Shown here one piece after another: positions 1 through 12,460 of a DNA stretch of 64,000 nt. Origin of the DNA: Prochilodus magdalenae (taxonomy: Eukaryota; Chordata; Actinopteri; Characiformes; Prochilodontidae); the NCBI GenBank assembly GCA_024036415.1, contig JAMWET010003523.1, positions 297,501 to 361,500 on the forward strand, read 5' to 3'. The notes under the pieces are model-generated. The model worked only from the letters and a program-made list of their open reading frames with translations, ran no database searches and was not told the DNA's origin. The stretch's first letter is position 1. Each line of letters starts with the position of its first letter. Both the position numbers and the translations under genes were made by a program.

Positions 1-905
1 GACACTCAAATACACGTTAAAAAGTCTAAACTAAGACATGCCTGCATTTTAGCCCCAGCTAACCTGCTTGCTGTATGAATCTGTAGTGAAAAACAAAAAT
101 CTCCTATCCCACTGCAGCATCCATAGGCAGGATCTCCAGAGAGGGTGTGGTACAGTAAAAAACACACACATGCTCACGCAATGACTCACTCATTCCCCCA
201 TGACATTATCAGTGCCCGACCCCTGGGGTTGTTGGGAACAGGAGTGTAAAGGGAATGTGGGGGCGGAGACAAACAGACCAGACATCGCCCTCAGAAGCAA
301 AACAGGAAGATGGAAGAAATTAGGAGGAGGCCTGCTGCCACAAACAGGTGTTTTTTAATGAGCGGCTTCAGCCAAGAATGTGCATGAACACTTAGTGTTT
401 GACCAGATCCCTACCTTAAATACAGGCCTGAAAGAGCCACTTCACGGAAAAACTGTGTGTTTTACAGCTTATTCAAACCCCCCTAGCTTAGCGCTATCAC
501 AGGCTTCCCAGCCTTCAAGTTTAGGATGTAAATAAAGTCATTCTGAGTGGGCTAAAAAGAAATACTTACTGCTAGAACTGAACGTCTGGGAACTCTCTGA
601 AAGCTACATCAAAAACTCATAATGTGAAATGGTAATGTTGAGTAAAGCGCATTTAAACTAAAGTAAAACAATTCCAAACCATGAAACTGAATGTTTTATT
701 GTCTGCAAAGTTAATTGATCACATCACAATACATGTTTCCACTGTGCATCATTCAGTTTCAGATGAACTGTGCATAGTACACAGTCGTAAGAGAAACCAC
801 CATGTGCAGCACAGACAGCAGCTAGATGGGTTGGGAGTGACTTAATAAGAGCCAAAGGGTGAAGGGTGAATGGTGGATGATCATAGAGTGAACACAACAA
901 TCAAG
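1..905. other. Noncoding stretch, no gene seen
   Basis: AT-rich DNA with stops in all frames. I see no exon, RNA gene or clear repeat. Positions 170-310 are slightly GC-richer and contain a short CA run near 162-172. Nothing else can be supported from sequence alone. Confidence 0.6.
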
Positions 906-1345
906 GTGGTCCCACAGAAGATTAGTTGGATCCAAATCTAGGGTATAAGGGGGCCACGGTGGTACTTGGAAGTCTTGGTCATGTTCTTCCAATCAGTGTT
1001 GAACATTTCTAACTGTGTGACATGTCACACTGTCCTGCTGGAAGATGCAATCCGCCCCAGGAAAGACAATTAGCATGTATAGGTGTACGTGATTTGCAAT
1101 GATGGATTCATACCAAATTGGTGGAGAGTGCCTTCCATATGGATAAACTGGCCCAGGGAATGCCATTACAACATGACTTCCTTCATGAGCTTTGGACTGC
1201 CACCACTGTGTTAGTGATTATTGACAGTGGTCAAATATTCCAGAGCCCTAATGGTGATATTTACTTCGGTATATATTTACATCTGCTGGATTTTAATGCA
1301 GTGGCTTACGAGGAACCAAAGGTCACAGTAAATCAGTTATAGCTG
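905..1345. repeat. Probable degenerate interspersed repeat
   Basis: This block reads like a decayed teleost interspersed element: phrases such as GTGACATGTCACACTGTCCT and the following GGAAGATGCAATCC resemble a repeat I associate with non-autonomous DNA transposons in fish. The 74-codon open frame inside it (1118-1342) has no recognisable domain and is probably not a gene. No terminal inverted repeats were identified, so class and strand are unassigned. A unique sequence cannot be excluded without a repeat-library search. Confidence 0.4.
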
Positions 1346-2225
1346 TTCTTCTTACCTAGAGAATGTGTTTTTTCCCTGAATATTTCATACTGATATAATA
1401 TACTGTAGAGGGTGAAATAATTATTATCCTTGCAAATGCTTGTTAAGGAAGATTTTGGACAGTTGGACTGTTGTTGCATTATTTGGTATTATGGTGAATC
1501 TCAAATTATCTTTTCATAAAGGACCAGACCTTTCCAGGATCCTGCTTTTATATCCATACATGCTTAGATCATCTCTTTTAAAAGGTTTTCTGAATATTTA
1601 GCAACATTCTTAGTCTTACAGTTCTTAGTCCAGAGAGGTGCATACATGATGTTCTCAAAAGCATGATGGTGTTTAACACCTGTGTACCAGTATCAGCACA
1701 ATATGTAAAAGCCTGGAAGACACATGTAGATGTACATCACTTCCGTATAGTGAATTAAGTTACATTTGCCTGCAGACATCAGATGTGTTTTGGTGTGTCC
1801 TCAACTTAAAACTTACATTAACACACTGCATTCAATCAGATATCAACTTCACACCAAAGCCCTAAGGGGAAACATCACAGGAAGAAACGTTACTGCCAAC
1901 GCAAACAAACTAATTGCTAACTAGGCTCTCAGTTTTCCACATTAGTACTTTTGGTTAAAATATTCCTTTAAAAACATGCACTCCCTGGTTGCTATGGACT
2001 CATTAGTACAAAGCACTAAGACAATACATCTAATGATTGTTTATGTTGCACTGGATCATTTCTGTAGACTATGTGTGTTATTGGACAGGGTCTATGTTCT
2101 TCTGTTCATTATAAGAGAATTGTATGTCTTCAAATGTTTGAAAGAATGTGGCATATTGTGCAAACTATATTAATATTCCTGGGATAATAAGCTCACCAGA
2201 CAAGAATTTGCTTAAGGTGTCAGAG
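1346..2225. other. Noncoding stretch, no gene seen
   Basis: AT-rich, stop-dense DNA. The short open frame near 1976-2173 has no family resemblance and no coding signature. I see no repeat structure that I can name here. Confidence 0.55.
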
Positions 2226-2580
2226 ACTTCAGGCTCTTGCAAATGGCGTTGCACAAGGATAATGGGTCTATAAATACTTGTAGGATGTATGATGGAATTC
2301 TAAGATTGAGAAGATATGGTACAGTGCACTGAATGCCTGGTTCGAGGTGTGGAAAACAGGTCTTATATGTTAATGACTGGCAAAATGGAGTGATTGTATT
2401 TGGGTGTGCCAAAGGCCATAGAGTGAAGAAAGTAGCTGAATTTGCAGATGTATGGAAGCATGAGGTGATCGGGGACCAGCATTGGCAAAAATCCCGGTCT
2501 ACGGGAAATCCCCGTCAGAATTGTGCCAGGGACTACATTAACAAAATCTGGCCCAGCCATACCATTCTTTGATATACGAG
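2225..2580 (+). pseudogene. Tc1-like transposase relic, N-terminal HTH part
   Basis: The frame at 2333-2572 translates to a protein whose middle matches the paired-like helix-turn-helix of Tc1/mariner transposases: GVIVFGCAKGHRVKKVAEFA, then a recognition-helix-like stretch and a downstream STGNPRQNCARD block. In intact relatives this domain binds the element's inverted repeats. The catalytic DDE domain is absent, the frame is short, and the recognition helix is eroded, so the copy is dead. The 'QNC.RD' linker suggests it may belong to the same family as the C-terminal relics near 16.7, 45.0 and 56.8 kb, but no fragment here overlaps them, so this is inference. Confidence 0.7.
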
Positions 2581-3033
2581 GTGAACATTGATGTCGCCTA
2601 CATCCAGAAAGCTGTCAATCCCATGCCAAATTAAATAGCAGCTGTTATTCGTGCTCATGGAGGTATCACACAGTATTAAGCATTAGGTTTCAGTCACAGG
2701 TGACTAATTGTTAATCTGATGTGCTTATGTTCTGAGGCCTCAGTATTTTCTTTGAAGTTCCTTGTTAGCCTGGTAACTCAAACTCGGCAATAAACACTTC
2801 ACTTACTGCACACAATAATGACATTCAACCTTACTGTCCATTATTTACACTTTATTTACTGACAGCAAGCTTAAGGTACCTAACCTAGCAGTGGAATGAG
2901 ATTGACCCTATAGTATTGTCATGGGAGAAGGTCATGCTCAGGGTCAAGAGGTATTACAGCTACATCACATTACCTGAGTCTATAGAGACAACAAATGCCT
3001 TCTGCAGTAGAGCAAAAGGAAAAAATGGATCAC

Positions 3034-3070
<37 letters not shown>

Positions 3071-3640
3071 ATGTAAAAACCAAATGGAACAGTAGTGGAG
3101 TGTCCTGATGACCCTGACCACCACCCTCCATGCCCACCCCCCCTCCACCACCAAACACAATGACTCTAGACAGTCTCATCCCTGTGACAGATGTGCCTCT
3201 ACAAACAGGGGTGGCCCCCAGAGAGAACAAAGGGCAGGACGCAGAGCCCCAAGCACAAGAGAGGGCCTCGGGTCCAGTCAGAAAATGATTGAGTGAGCGA
3301 GTAAATGATTTTTGGGGGGGTATTGGGGACTTGGGTGCTAGATACAGATTCATTTTTGCTTATACATTGCCTGATGCATGTGTAGTGCTACAGAAAATGT
3401 CAGATGTGGGAGCTACAACAATGGAAGCACTTTAAATATTGCGAATCAAATTAGTTATATAACCTAAGAAATATGAGACACAGGCAGCATGCTTTTAAAG
3501 ATCTTAAGCTCACAATACATGCGGTTATCATTACCTGAATAATTCTATGTTGGTGCATCATGCTGTGAATAATATTACAATTTCAGGAATTACCATGCAG
3601 TGGTTTTGGTATCGGCAACCCAACCTGAGTTGACTCACAG
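2581..3640. other. Noncoding stretch with one CA/TG microsatellite
   Basis: Stop-dense DNA. Apart from the TG tract at about 3038-3068 and a homopolymer-rich purine/G run near 3311-3330, no gene or repeat is recognised. Open frames crossing the TG tract are microsatellite artefacts (runs of Thr-His or Val-Cys). Confidence 0.55.
3038..3068. repeat. (TG)n microsatellite
   Basis: A pure TG dinucleotide run of about 15 units following CACTGCAG. Such tracts are usually length-polymorphic. Confidence 0.97.
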
Positions 3641-3649
3641 AAGCAGTTT

Positions 3650-3860
3650 TGATTACTCAGGGCCTTTCTTTGTGGAGTTTGCATGTTCTCTTAATGTCTG
3701 TATGGGTTTCCTCCATGTGTTCTCGTTACCTCACATACATACAAGTTGGAGAAGCTGAATTGTCAGTGTGTCTGTCCTGCGATGGACTGGCAACCTGTCC
3801 TAGGTGTTTCCCGCCCTCTGCCCAAGGAGTTCTGGGATAGGCTCCAGCTCTGTAAGCTGT
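3650..3860 (+). repeat. Teleost interspersed repeat, copy 1
   Basis: Contains the diagnostic blocks GTGGAGTTTGCATGTTCTC, GGGTTTCCTCC, CCTGCGATGGACTGGCAACC and GGGATAGGCTCCAGCTC in the usual order of a very common fish interspersed repeat. The copy is internally shortened and diverged. Related copies lie at 9.90-10.19 kb (same strand) and 24.72-25.01 kb (opposite strand). I do not assign it firmly to SINE, LINE tail or DNA element. The short open frames over it are not genes. Confidence 0.85.
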
Positions 3861-4835
3861 CCCTTTTGTCCCTTATATATAAATATAAAAGCAAATTCAA
3901 GACAATTAATATAGCCTATCACTTTTCTCCACTGTATTATCATGCCAAACAATGACTGAAAATATTCAAAAACTTCCTGTTTACAGACATTTTTGAAAGA
4001 CAAGTAAATTGTTAAGTCAATTGTTTTTTAAAGTGACTGAAAATACAACTAGCCAGCTCTCCATTTTGCCAGACCAGTCACTGAAATTGACCTAAACATG
4101 TTGTTTTGGAAATAATTGTTGTAATATTACTTTGTGCCCTATTTTTTATTATTGGACTGGTTAAATAACCACATGAACAATTTAACTCAGCTCATACTGC
4201 AGCACGTACTCAGATCTTAGATATTTATCTGTATATAAGAATCCTGCCATAATCTTTTGTTGACTTTGAGTCATTGAAGTTCTGAAGTATTGAAGCTAGT
4301 GGCACCAACCTAGACGGGTTACATGCCTGCGAGGAGAAAGTGTTGTTTTTCAAAAGTGGCGTTTACACAGCCACGCTCAGATAATTAACTGGGGTAGTGA
4401 AATGCTAAATATGGACTAAATCTGTTGACCTAAACCTTTTTATTATTATTATGATTTCATGTGAAAATAGTTTCTATCATAACAGTCACTACTGAGGTTA
4501 CAGTTCAGAGTTTTGGTAATAAAAGTCATTTATATTTTATAAATTTAAAAAGTCATAGGGTCATTCAAAACAATTCAAATTTAGCTTAAACTCCAAATCA
4601 ATATAAAAACTGAAAGGTGTTTGAATTCTGATGTTGAAGTCATTTGGTAGAATGAGCCATATATGTAAGTGTTGCAATAAAAAGGCACCACCACAGTCCA
4701 CATGGTTAAACTGTGGAGAAATACAAATTGAAAAAATGGGAATTGGCTGCATGTTGTTGTGATTGGCTGCTTCTTTCTAAATACAAAATTGACTGTTGGG
4801 TTTTCTTGTATTTTCTTGTTGGAATAAATTAGTTT
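3861..4835. other. Noncoding AT-rich stretch, no gene seen
   Basis: Low-complexity AT-rich DNA with poly-T and TTATTATT patches (near 4140 and 4437-4452). No coding signature, RNA gene or recognised repeat was found. Confidence 0.55.
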
Positions 4836-4839
4836 GTCT

Positions 4840-4958
4840 TGTAGTAACCTAGAGGTAAAGTAATAAGTAGCGAGATGAAGCTTTCTGTAATTACACTTTG
4901 AGAGAAGCAGTCAGTAACTTGTAATTAATTACATTTGACCAAGTACCCCAACACTGAA
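4840..4958. repeat. Terminal fragment of hAT-like non-autonomous element
   Basis: The sequence GTAACTTGTAATTAATTACA followed by a terminus CCCCAACACTG (about 4916-4958) matches the right end of a common fish DNA transposon type whose other end begins CAGTGTTGGGG. The matching left end is not seen, so the copy is truncated or too decayed to pair. The hAT-like assignment comes from memory of the family's end sequence. Confidence 0.55.
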
Positions 4959-5265
4959 CCTGAAGAAATTGAAATCTGTACCCGAGAGATATTTTAGATT
5001 TGATGTCTGGACCAGGCTGAACTTGATGTGAACAACTGGGTCCCATCGGACTCAGACAAATATTTCAAGGTCTACAGTACAGCTCTCGTATCTCATGTGC
5101 TTGTATTTCCTGCCCTTGTGGGGACACACAGATACAGACAGCACATGAATCTTCCTCTTCTGTCTCATTCCAGACTGTTCATTCAGATGAGCAGGAACGC
5201 TCTTTCTCATCCCTGTCCCTGTCTCTCCACATCGCCTCTCCCTTGCTCAGTCCCAGTCTCTCTCT

Positions 5266-5303
5266 CCCTCTCCCCTTCGCCCTCTTCCTCTCTCTCTCTC
5301 TCT
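5266..5303. repeat. (CT)n-rich tract
   Basis: Imperfect then perfect CT run. It terminates a pyrimidine-rich zone starting near 5195. The open frame 5028-5309 ends within it and is not considered coding. Confidence 0.9.
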
Positions 5304-5427
5304 GAGTGACTCAGGTAGCGTGACTGTGCGGTTAGCTGCAGGGGAGGCAGCATTGCCTCATGACTGATCATATAGACACTGGGCTAATGCTGTGGTGGTG
5401 ATTCACCCACTGCAGAGTGGTCCCCTC

Positions 5428-5429
<2 letters not shown>

Positions 5430-5479
<50 letters not shown>
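5430..5479. repeat. (CA)n microsatellite
   Basis: A pure CA run of about 24 units. A second short CA tract lies at 5556-5570. Open frames on both strands here are Thr-His or Val-Cys runs and not genes. Confidence 0.98.
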
Positions 5480-5480
<1 letters not shown>

Positions 5481-5689
5481 ATCTGGCTGAAAAACTGCTC
5501 GCTGCTGCAATGGGGAACAAATACTCCCCTGAGAAGGCTCGACATAGGCAATACGCACACACACACACAGGCATCCAAGAACATGTATACACGCATTCCA
5601 TGAGGTTTGATTCAAAGGGAATTCTTAATGTACAAGAAAACAGACACAGCAAAGAGGGTGAGAAGCAGAAAATAAACACAGAGAGAAAA

Positions 5690-5760
5690 GTGGAGGATAA
5701 AAGGAAAATGAAACAGTGACACAGGGGGAGAGAGGGAGAGGAAAGGAACAAAGAGAAGCC
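5690..5760. repeat. Purine-rich tract
   Basis: Strand-asymmetric purine run with GGGAGAGAGGGAGAGGAAAGG, plausibly a decayed GA microsatellite. No gene is associated. Confidence 0.6.
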
Positions 5761-8700
5761 ATGTGGAAACGTGATAATAACATTGGCATAACTGGCATGA
5801 AAAGACCTGCTTGAAACAACAAAGATATGTTTGGCTGGGTCGGTGCCTCTATATTAAATTAGCATTAGCATCACCCATATGCTCCGCCTTTAGGTAAAAC
5901 ATGCACGCTTGTCATTACGCAAGCTCCACACTGTGAAACACTTGAGCTGAAGGTGGCCCTCTTCTAACGGCCAACAAAGAGGCAATTCAAAGAGCCCAAA
6001 TGCTGCATGTCATCTTGTATTTATCTATTTATTTATTTACACCGCAAAATGACCCCTGCTGAAAAATCCAAAAGTCAATAAAAGGTCTGTGTTGGTTTTC
6101 CGGTGGTCTCCGTTACTGAATAACTGTATACTGTGTTTTCCTGAAGGGTTGATCTCTTAAAAAATCTAAGTGTAAAAAATGGTTTTATGGTCTTATGGTC
6201 TTATGGTTTACCAGATTTGATGGTGTCCTAATAGGATCTGAAGCGTCCTGTAGGAATCTAGTGATCTCTAAACATAACCATTAAGCCAGTTCCCAGTAGG
6301 AGATCATCAGATTTTAATCTTAATGGTTTTAACAGTTTTTTGTCAGCAAGGATACTAGAGACGAATCTATGAGCCTCAGTCCTACACTTTTGGTATTGAA
6401 GTGGAATAGCGCCCTGCCAGAAAATAGACCACTTCACTTTTCTTGACTGGTCTCTGAATGTTGAGTATAAAAGTGCAAAATATAGAACCAGCCATCCAAT
6501 GTTCACTTTTACAGAGCTAGTTACATTCTGAAGATGTTCAAGAACACTTTCATCTTATGATGGGCTGATCACAGACATATCATGGCTGATATTTGAAAGC
6601 TGACCAGCAATAATGTCATATTTATAACCTACAGCTACCTGACCGACTGCTGGACCATGATTCTGAAGCTAAGGCAACACAAGCTCCCACTGTGAGTCAG
6701 CATGGTCATTTTACAGACACAATGGAGAAATATCTTATGGCCCTTATTGTGTGCAACACCTGTAAGGCTCAATAGAGGGGAAACACTATGAGCCTCGTTG
6801 GAGGCAGCTAACATGTTATTTTATTCCTACAGTTGTGGTGGACTGGAAACAGCGTCTCGCTTCCCTACTAACCACAGTCTGTATAACAAGCCTATTTAGA
6901 AAAGTTTGTACTTGCTGGGAGTTTTGGCTTTTTAGTCCCTTTTTAGTCCCTTTATATGGGAGGCAGGAAGCTGATGCATACATACTGCTAACTCTGATTG
7001 GTACTTTGGCATCACATTTAGTCATACAGTTCAACTAAAGTTTTTTACAATTGCCAGGTGCATAAATATATTGATAAATGGACCAAAAAATGATCCAAAA
7101 TTAATAAATCACTGCCATGACTTTTAAGAAGATTTTTGTTCTACTGTAAAGCTGGTGGAGATATAAGGCTTTGCTCCTATACTCTTGCTACCATTCAGAA
7201 GTTTGAGCAGACCTGAATAACTGTTTCATTATATCTTTTGAGATATTTCATTTTACTTCAGTAATAACAGGATCTCAGCATATGTGCTTCTCTTTCAGTC
7301 CTGTTGGATAAGCATCCTAACTCTGCATGAAACTGTTCAAGAGAGCTTCAAGTGAATATCACTATGCTCAAGGCCATGTCTGCTTAGTCTCAAGATTAAT
7401 AGTGTACTTTCTTATGAGCTCCATTAGCTTAACATGATGCTGTGCGAAAGCTGTGTAGAAATTTGGTTGTATCTGTACTTTTAGAAAAGGGCTTTAAAAC
7501 ACCAGGCTGATAGAACAGTGTTATCAGACATTCAGTAACATTAGCTTATAATCCACAGTGTTGTTGTGGTTCCCAATAAAGAAAATTGCACAACAAAGCA
7601 TCTTTATTACAGAAGCCATGGACTTTTACACTTTTAAACATCAGGGCTGCGTGCTTTGAGAGTTTAGTGGAAATCCATGAAGCTTCATGGCATTTTAAGC
7701 TAGGGTTATTTTTGGTATAAATTTCTTGGCTAACCTCAGCTTTGCTGCGGTTACTGTAGTCACACTCGGTCAAAGAAATTAGCTCCAGAGCGTCTCCAGA
7801 AATGTCCCCACAAAAATGTCCTTATGAAAGCCTTATGAAAGATTCAGCCCAACCTGTGTCTTTGCATGTCTGTGCATGCCACTGGTCTTCATAGAAAGAC
7901 TAAATGGTACATTTTGTAACTTTAACAATGATCAGGTTTCCACATGGGCCATGCAAAGCTGAGGAGAGGTGGTGTGCCCCAGCCAACCGTACCATTCTGA
8001 TCACAGGCCTCCAGTTACTAGGGTTAGTTAATCAGCTGCTTCTCACTGTAACTTAGTTACATTACAGTAACATTGCTTAGTTATCCAGTCTTTTTAGGGG
8101 ATGGATACAGCACACTGCAGACAACATAGTATGCAAGTCTGGATAACAACAGTCTTCCGTCTACCATCATAACGGTGCCACCCGTAACAGCAACAGTGAG
8201 CTTGGCGAAGAGATGGGAAATTAATGTCGAATTACATTCACAAGCCATTATTTACACTAATCCACGTGTGGAAAATTGTCTAGAACCCATCTGCTTTTGT
8301 CTAGACACTATGAAGATACGCTGAACATAAGTAGTCTTTTTATTCAACACTGTTTAATTCCCTTCATTACAGAAATAACCTACAGGGCTTCCAGCCCTGA
8401 AGGAGAACTTGAACCACATTAGCATCTATATTAGTATCTAAATGCATTGGCGTCTGCGTTGCCTAACTGCCGTGTGCCGGGTGGTTGAAATGCGATGCCG
8501 GTGCAGAGAAAAATGAACACCAACTCCTCTCCCCGATTCCTTTGCCTAGGGCATGCATATCAAAGGGGTGTCTGTTCCAGGCAGAGTGGGGGTTAACTAT
8601 CGCTAGAGAGTGCTTAGCCCTCTAACATAGCACTCCCCACTTTCTGTGGGTAAGGCCACAATCAGACCCTGTGGCACATCGTCAAAGACAAACGCAGCCT

Positions 8701-9880
8701 GGTATGAATTTGCCCCCACACTCACATGGGCATAAGAGAGGGAATTCTCCAAGGTTGAAGTGGGACCAGGGCTTTAATTTCCCAGGAGAAGCCTGGAGGG
8801 GCTGTTAGATGACAGGGACTGCTACCTTCTTTCTTCAGTTCTCTTTTGCTTCATTTGAAGGCTTTGTCTAACTCCAGGTGATCCTACTGTAGGTAGCGTG
8901 GGGTTTGATAATGACACCCTGGTATCATTACTTCTCTCTGGCTGTCATAGTACAGGTGGATAGCCCTGAGCATTCACGTGGGGGAGGACTAGCTAGCTGT
9001 CTTACAACACAATACATAAAGGCACCATTCAGAGGGTGCAGGCCAAGAGACATGACATCTGATCATCTATGCGTGGTAGATCGGGCCAAGAATTCCTTCT
9101 GAGTTATAATTCATCTTGTCTTCCACATCATTACTGTCACTTTTTATAACACCTTTTGAGCACCGCAGCTGCCCCTTACATTATCGGAATACTTCACGGC
9201 GAACAAACCTTCTCTTATAAAGTTACTTTTAAAAGATGTGAGGATTTAGTGGCAGTTCAGCCTAAGGACACATTAAAATGCTCCTGTCATACCCTTACTA
9301 GGTGTTACCTGACACTCAACAGACTGCTTAACTTCTCTATTAAACAGCAACTTAGATAAAAAAACATTTTCAGAGTTCCTTAATTTGTTATACATCATAA
9401 TCTTAATGCTATTATTTAATTTAAATTATTATGACATTCCTAGGCTTATATAAGCAATAAGCGGTGGCTATCTGGATGCTAATTACAATTTTATTAAGCG
9501 TAACTATGATTTTCAATGCATCTGTAATACTCTATATATGTCTTTTTACATATTAAGACTTATTAAGCTAGTAGCTACTAATGAACTGATTATTAAATTA
9601 TTAAGAAATAAGTACAGTAAATTAAAATGTTTGCTTCATACAAGTGATTACATAAAATCTCAATTGCTGAAACTGTCAGATGAAATGTTTACGCTCAATT
9701 AATTTTTTCAGTATGTTGAATTATGTGAACCACGTACACCATGGAAAATGCATTTCTCTCTCCCATACACATGCATATTTTAGATGATCATGAAAAACAG
9801 ACAGATTGAGTAAAGCTGATATCATGTCCCAGTTATTTTTTTTTCACTTTTTAGGACAATGCATTGGACCATGCAAAAGC
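5761..9880. other. Noncoding stretch, no gene seen
   Basis: About 4 kb without a supportable gene. A short tandem of GTCTTATG occurs at about 6188-6206. A 12-base direct duplication (TTTTTAGTCCCT) is at 6930-6955. The part around 8440-8800 is less AT-rich and may be unique conserved sequence, but there is nothing decisive. Open frames here (60-75 codons) lack recognisable domains. Confidence 0.5.
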
Positions 9881-9894
9881 ATGGTGGTAGGAGA

Positions 9895-10190
9895 CTACAT
9901 TGAACAATAGTAGTCCTTTCTGTGTGGAGTATCTTCTCCTCATTTCTGTGTGGGGTTTCCTCCAGGTGCTCCAGTATCCCATGGTCCAAAGACATGCAGA
10001 CAAGTGAATTAGAGATGCTAAATTGCCCCCTAGGTGTGGGTGGTGAGTGAATGCATATGTCTGTGTGATTGACTGGTGGCCTGTCCAGGGTGTTTTGTAC
10101 CTTCCACCCTCTGAACACCAGGATAGGCTCCAGCACCCCCCTGCGACTCCAAAGAATAAAACTGTTTCGAAGTTGAGTGAGTGCCTCCAA
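9895..10190 (+). repeat. Teleost interspersed repeat, copy 2
   Basis: Best-preserved copy of the family at 3.65 kb: GTGTGGGGTTTCCTCCAGGT, then CCAAAGACATGCAGACAAG, CTAAATTGCCCCCTAGGTGT, TGGTGGCCTGTCCAGGGTGT and GGATAGGCTCCAGCACCCCC in order. The 127-codon minus-strand frame (9822-10205) is the antisense of this repeat and should not be annotated as a gene. Confidence 0.92.
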
Positions 10191-10205
10191 CGATTTAACC
10201 GTCAC

Positions 10206-12230
10206 TTTACATACCTACATGGTTCACTTTTGTTAGCATGGATAACAAAGAATATATCCACAATAGGGCGGTCCTGAGTCAAAAGCTTCCGGCAACAACA
10301 AACAAGGCATTGTTGCAGGAGGAGGCTGTCATAATGTACCTACTATGGAAAAGATGAAAATCAATGTAGCAATGTCAGGCCATTAAATACATAGTGACAT
10401 GTAAACTGAGACTTTGTGCTTTTATTATCAATGAGAGAAGCTGTTAATGAATGTTTTGTTTGAACTACTGGCTACACTGCCCTCACAATTTTTGGTGGCA
10501 CTGCTCCATTTTGACCATATCCTTAAGCTGACAGAGAACATGCAAAAATACTGACATAATGAACACAGAGCATGGGCAGAGGGCTCAGTCGTTATGCGTA
10601 TTCATATTTAACATTGAGCATAAACAAGCTGATTATTTCTCCAGATAATTTAAACAGGGTTTTGCCTTTTAGGGATGGCACTGCAATTTTTCTACATTTG
10701 CAAAGAATCGTTGCATGCTGTGTAGTTAACCTGTCACCCTACTGTTTACAGCTGCAGCTAAGAGTGCGCCGGTTAAACAGGAGAAATTATAGAAGAAGAC
10801 TATGCCTTAATCAAGAGAGAGAGTTTTAGTTTCTCTTAATTAGCTCTTGTTTGTCCCTCTTGTTTTTTGCCATAATGTTTTATGTTGAAATTTACCAGTG
10901 CAGCTTGTCTTCCTGTCCTAAAAGTAAACAGGTGTGGACTTTAAGCTTGCTAATTGGGCTTCCAGTAGGTAACTACTGTGTTTTGTTCCATCAGCAGGAT
11001 ATCACATGTTTGAATGCTGGTGAGGCAACCACCCAAAAATGTCACTAATTATCTGCATATTATCAACGATATATCGGCTGGTCATCTATAATGGCTGATA
11101 TATGCCACCGATATAATGACTTGGTTCTAATGCTTAAAGAAGATTCTACTAACTTTAGTGACAATAAAGATTTTTAAGGATACAAGCATAAAAAACAGAA
11201 TTAATCCTAAAACATATGTGGACGAATCGAAGAAACAGTTAGCTGGATTGGTTGGCTGGATTACTATAGTGGACCTTAATAGGTATGCTTACAATGCACT
11301 GTTACCATGTTATAAGCACATTCATAACTACTTATAGTGAAAGGTATAGAGATAATAAGACTCCTAACTGTGCATGTTAGGACATACTGGTAGACCATCA
11401 AATCTGTTGACATCAGATTACCAACACTTAAAGCTTTCATTTTTGAAAAAGCAAAGAAAACTAAGATCCACTTTTGCTTCAGATCTGTCTATCCTTCCAC
11501 TGTGACAAGATGTGTAAAGTGTCCACTGGCTGTTGGAAACTTTAGAAACAAGCAAAAGGTGGCAGTAAAACAAGCCATTTCTATAATCCTAGACTGTTAC
11601 ATAACAGTCCTAAGTTCACCTATAATGTATATATAGCGGCTCAAATTCCAGCTCAAAAGAAATACCAACAACAGATCAAGATCTTCCCGGGCTGTAAAGG
11701 TGATGTCGGCACCTTTTATAGCCTTTCCAGTCATCTCTTAGCAGGAATGGCTGAAGTTCATCTTCAAACCCGATTGGAATTGGCTTCTCATTCAGCATTC
11801 CTGTTTTCTTAATCGAATGTTCCGTTCCATCTTAAATGCTTTAACTTGTACAGATACCAGAACGTACTGTGGTTACACAATTTAGGGTGTAACAGAAAAA
11901 ATCCAGAACAAGCTGGTAAACATAAAGTCAGCTTCAATACTCTTGAGGAAGATCCTGAAGAACTTCAATGTTCAGTTGCACTGCACAGCTCACTTCAGTT
12001 TCTTAAGCCTTGGACAATGTTGAGGCTTTGTGCAATACAGAGAGGAACCATTCCAACTTAACTACCCCCAATCCCGACAGTAACCTGTAAGCAGCAGTCA
12101 TGCTGAGGGGTTTCATTCCCTGTTTGACAGCTGAAGTTAGATAGTCTTGAACAGGAAGTTCCATGGTGAGTAACAACTCTACTTTGAGTTGATGTGCTTT
12201 ATTTTATTTCCTCGTGTGTGTTGGTTGTTT
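10206..12230. other. Noncoding stretch, no gene seen
   Basis: Mostly unique AT-rich DNA. The stretch 11055-11115 has ATATCGGCTGGTC and CCGATATAATG motifs reminiscent of a repeat terminus rich in 'ATCGGCC' words; a similar patch is at 21560-21620. No coding region is supported. Confidence 0.5.
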
Positions 12231-12234
12231 GAGA

Positions 12235-12460
12235 CATGTTGCTTCTAAACCAACCAATCGGAGCAGAGCTAATCAAAGTATTCATAAGTGCACCATATAA
12301 GGCACAACAACAGCTTGTTTCATTCTAGGATCAAATGACAGGGCGTAAATGGGCATGTAAAACTCCATCTGGGCATTTTTCTCCCTGACCAAGGTCACAT
12401 ACCTTCTATGTAGAACCTAAGAGACTATGCAAAATGCTGAATAAATGCATTCTTTGACAG
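12235..12460 (+). repeat. Unclassified interspersed repeat family U1, copy 1
   Basis: Contains ACCAATCGGAGCAGAGCTAA, CATTCTAGGATCAAATGACA, GGCATGTAAAACTCCATCTG, GGGCATTTTTCTCCCTGACC and AAGGTCACATACCTTCTATG. The same blocks in the same order recur at 15.69-15.90 kb and, partially, at 35.12-35.25 kb. No open frame, terminal repeats or RNA-polymerase-III boxes were recognised. I believe this is a widespread fish repeat, but its class is unknown to me. Confidence 0.8.

Noticed and set aside
7800..7845. CCTTATGAAAG direct duplication resembling the foldback element's end
   Set aside because: It is a short local direct repeat without a matching inverted copy; similarity to CCCTTATGAAA is probably chance.
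9822..10205. 127-codon minus-strand frame
   Set aside because: Antisense of a common teleost interspersed repeat.
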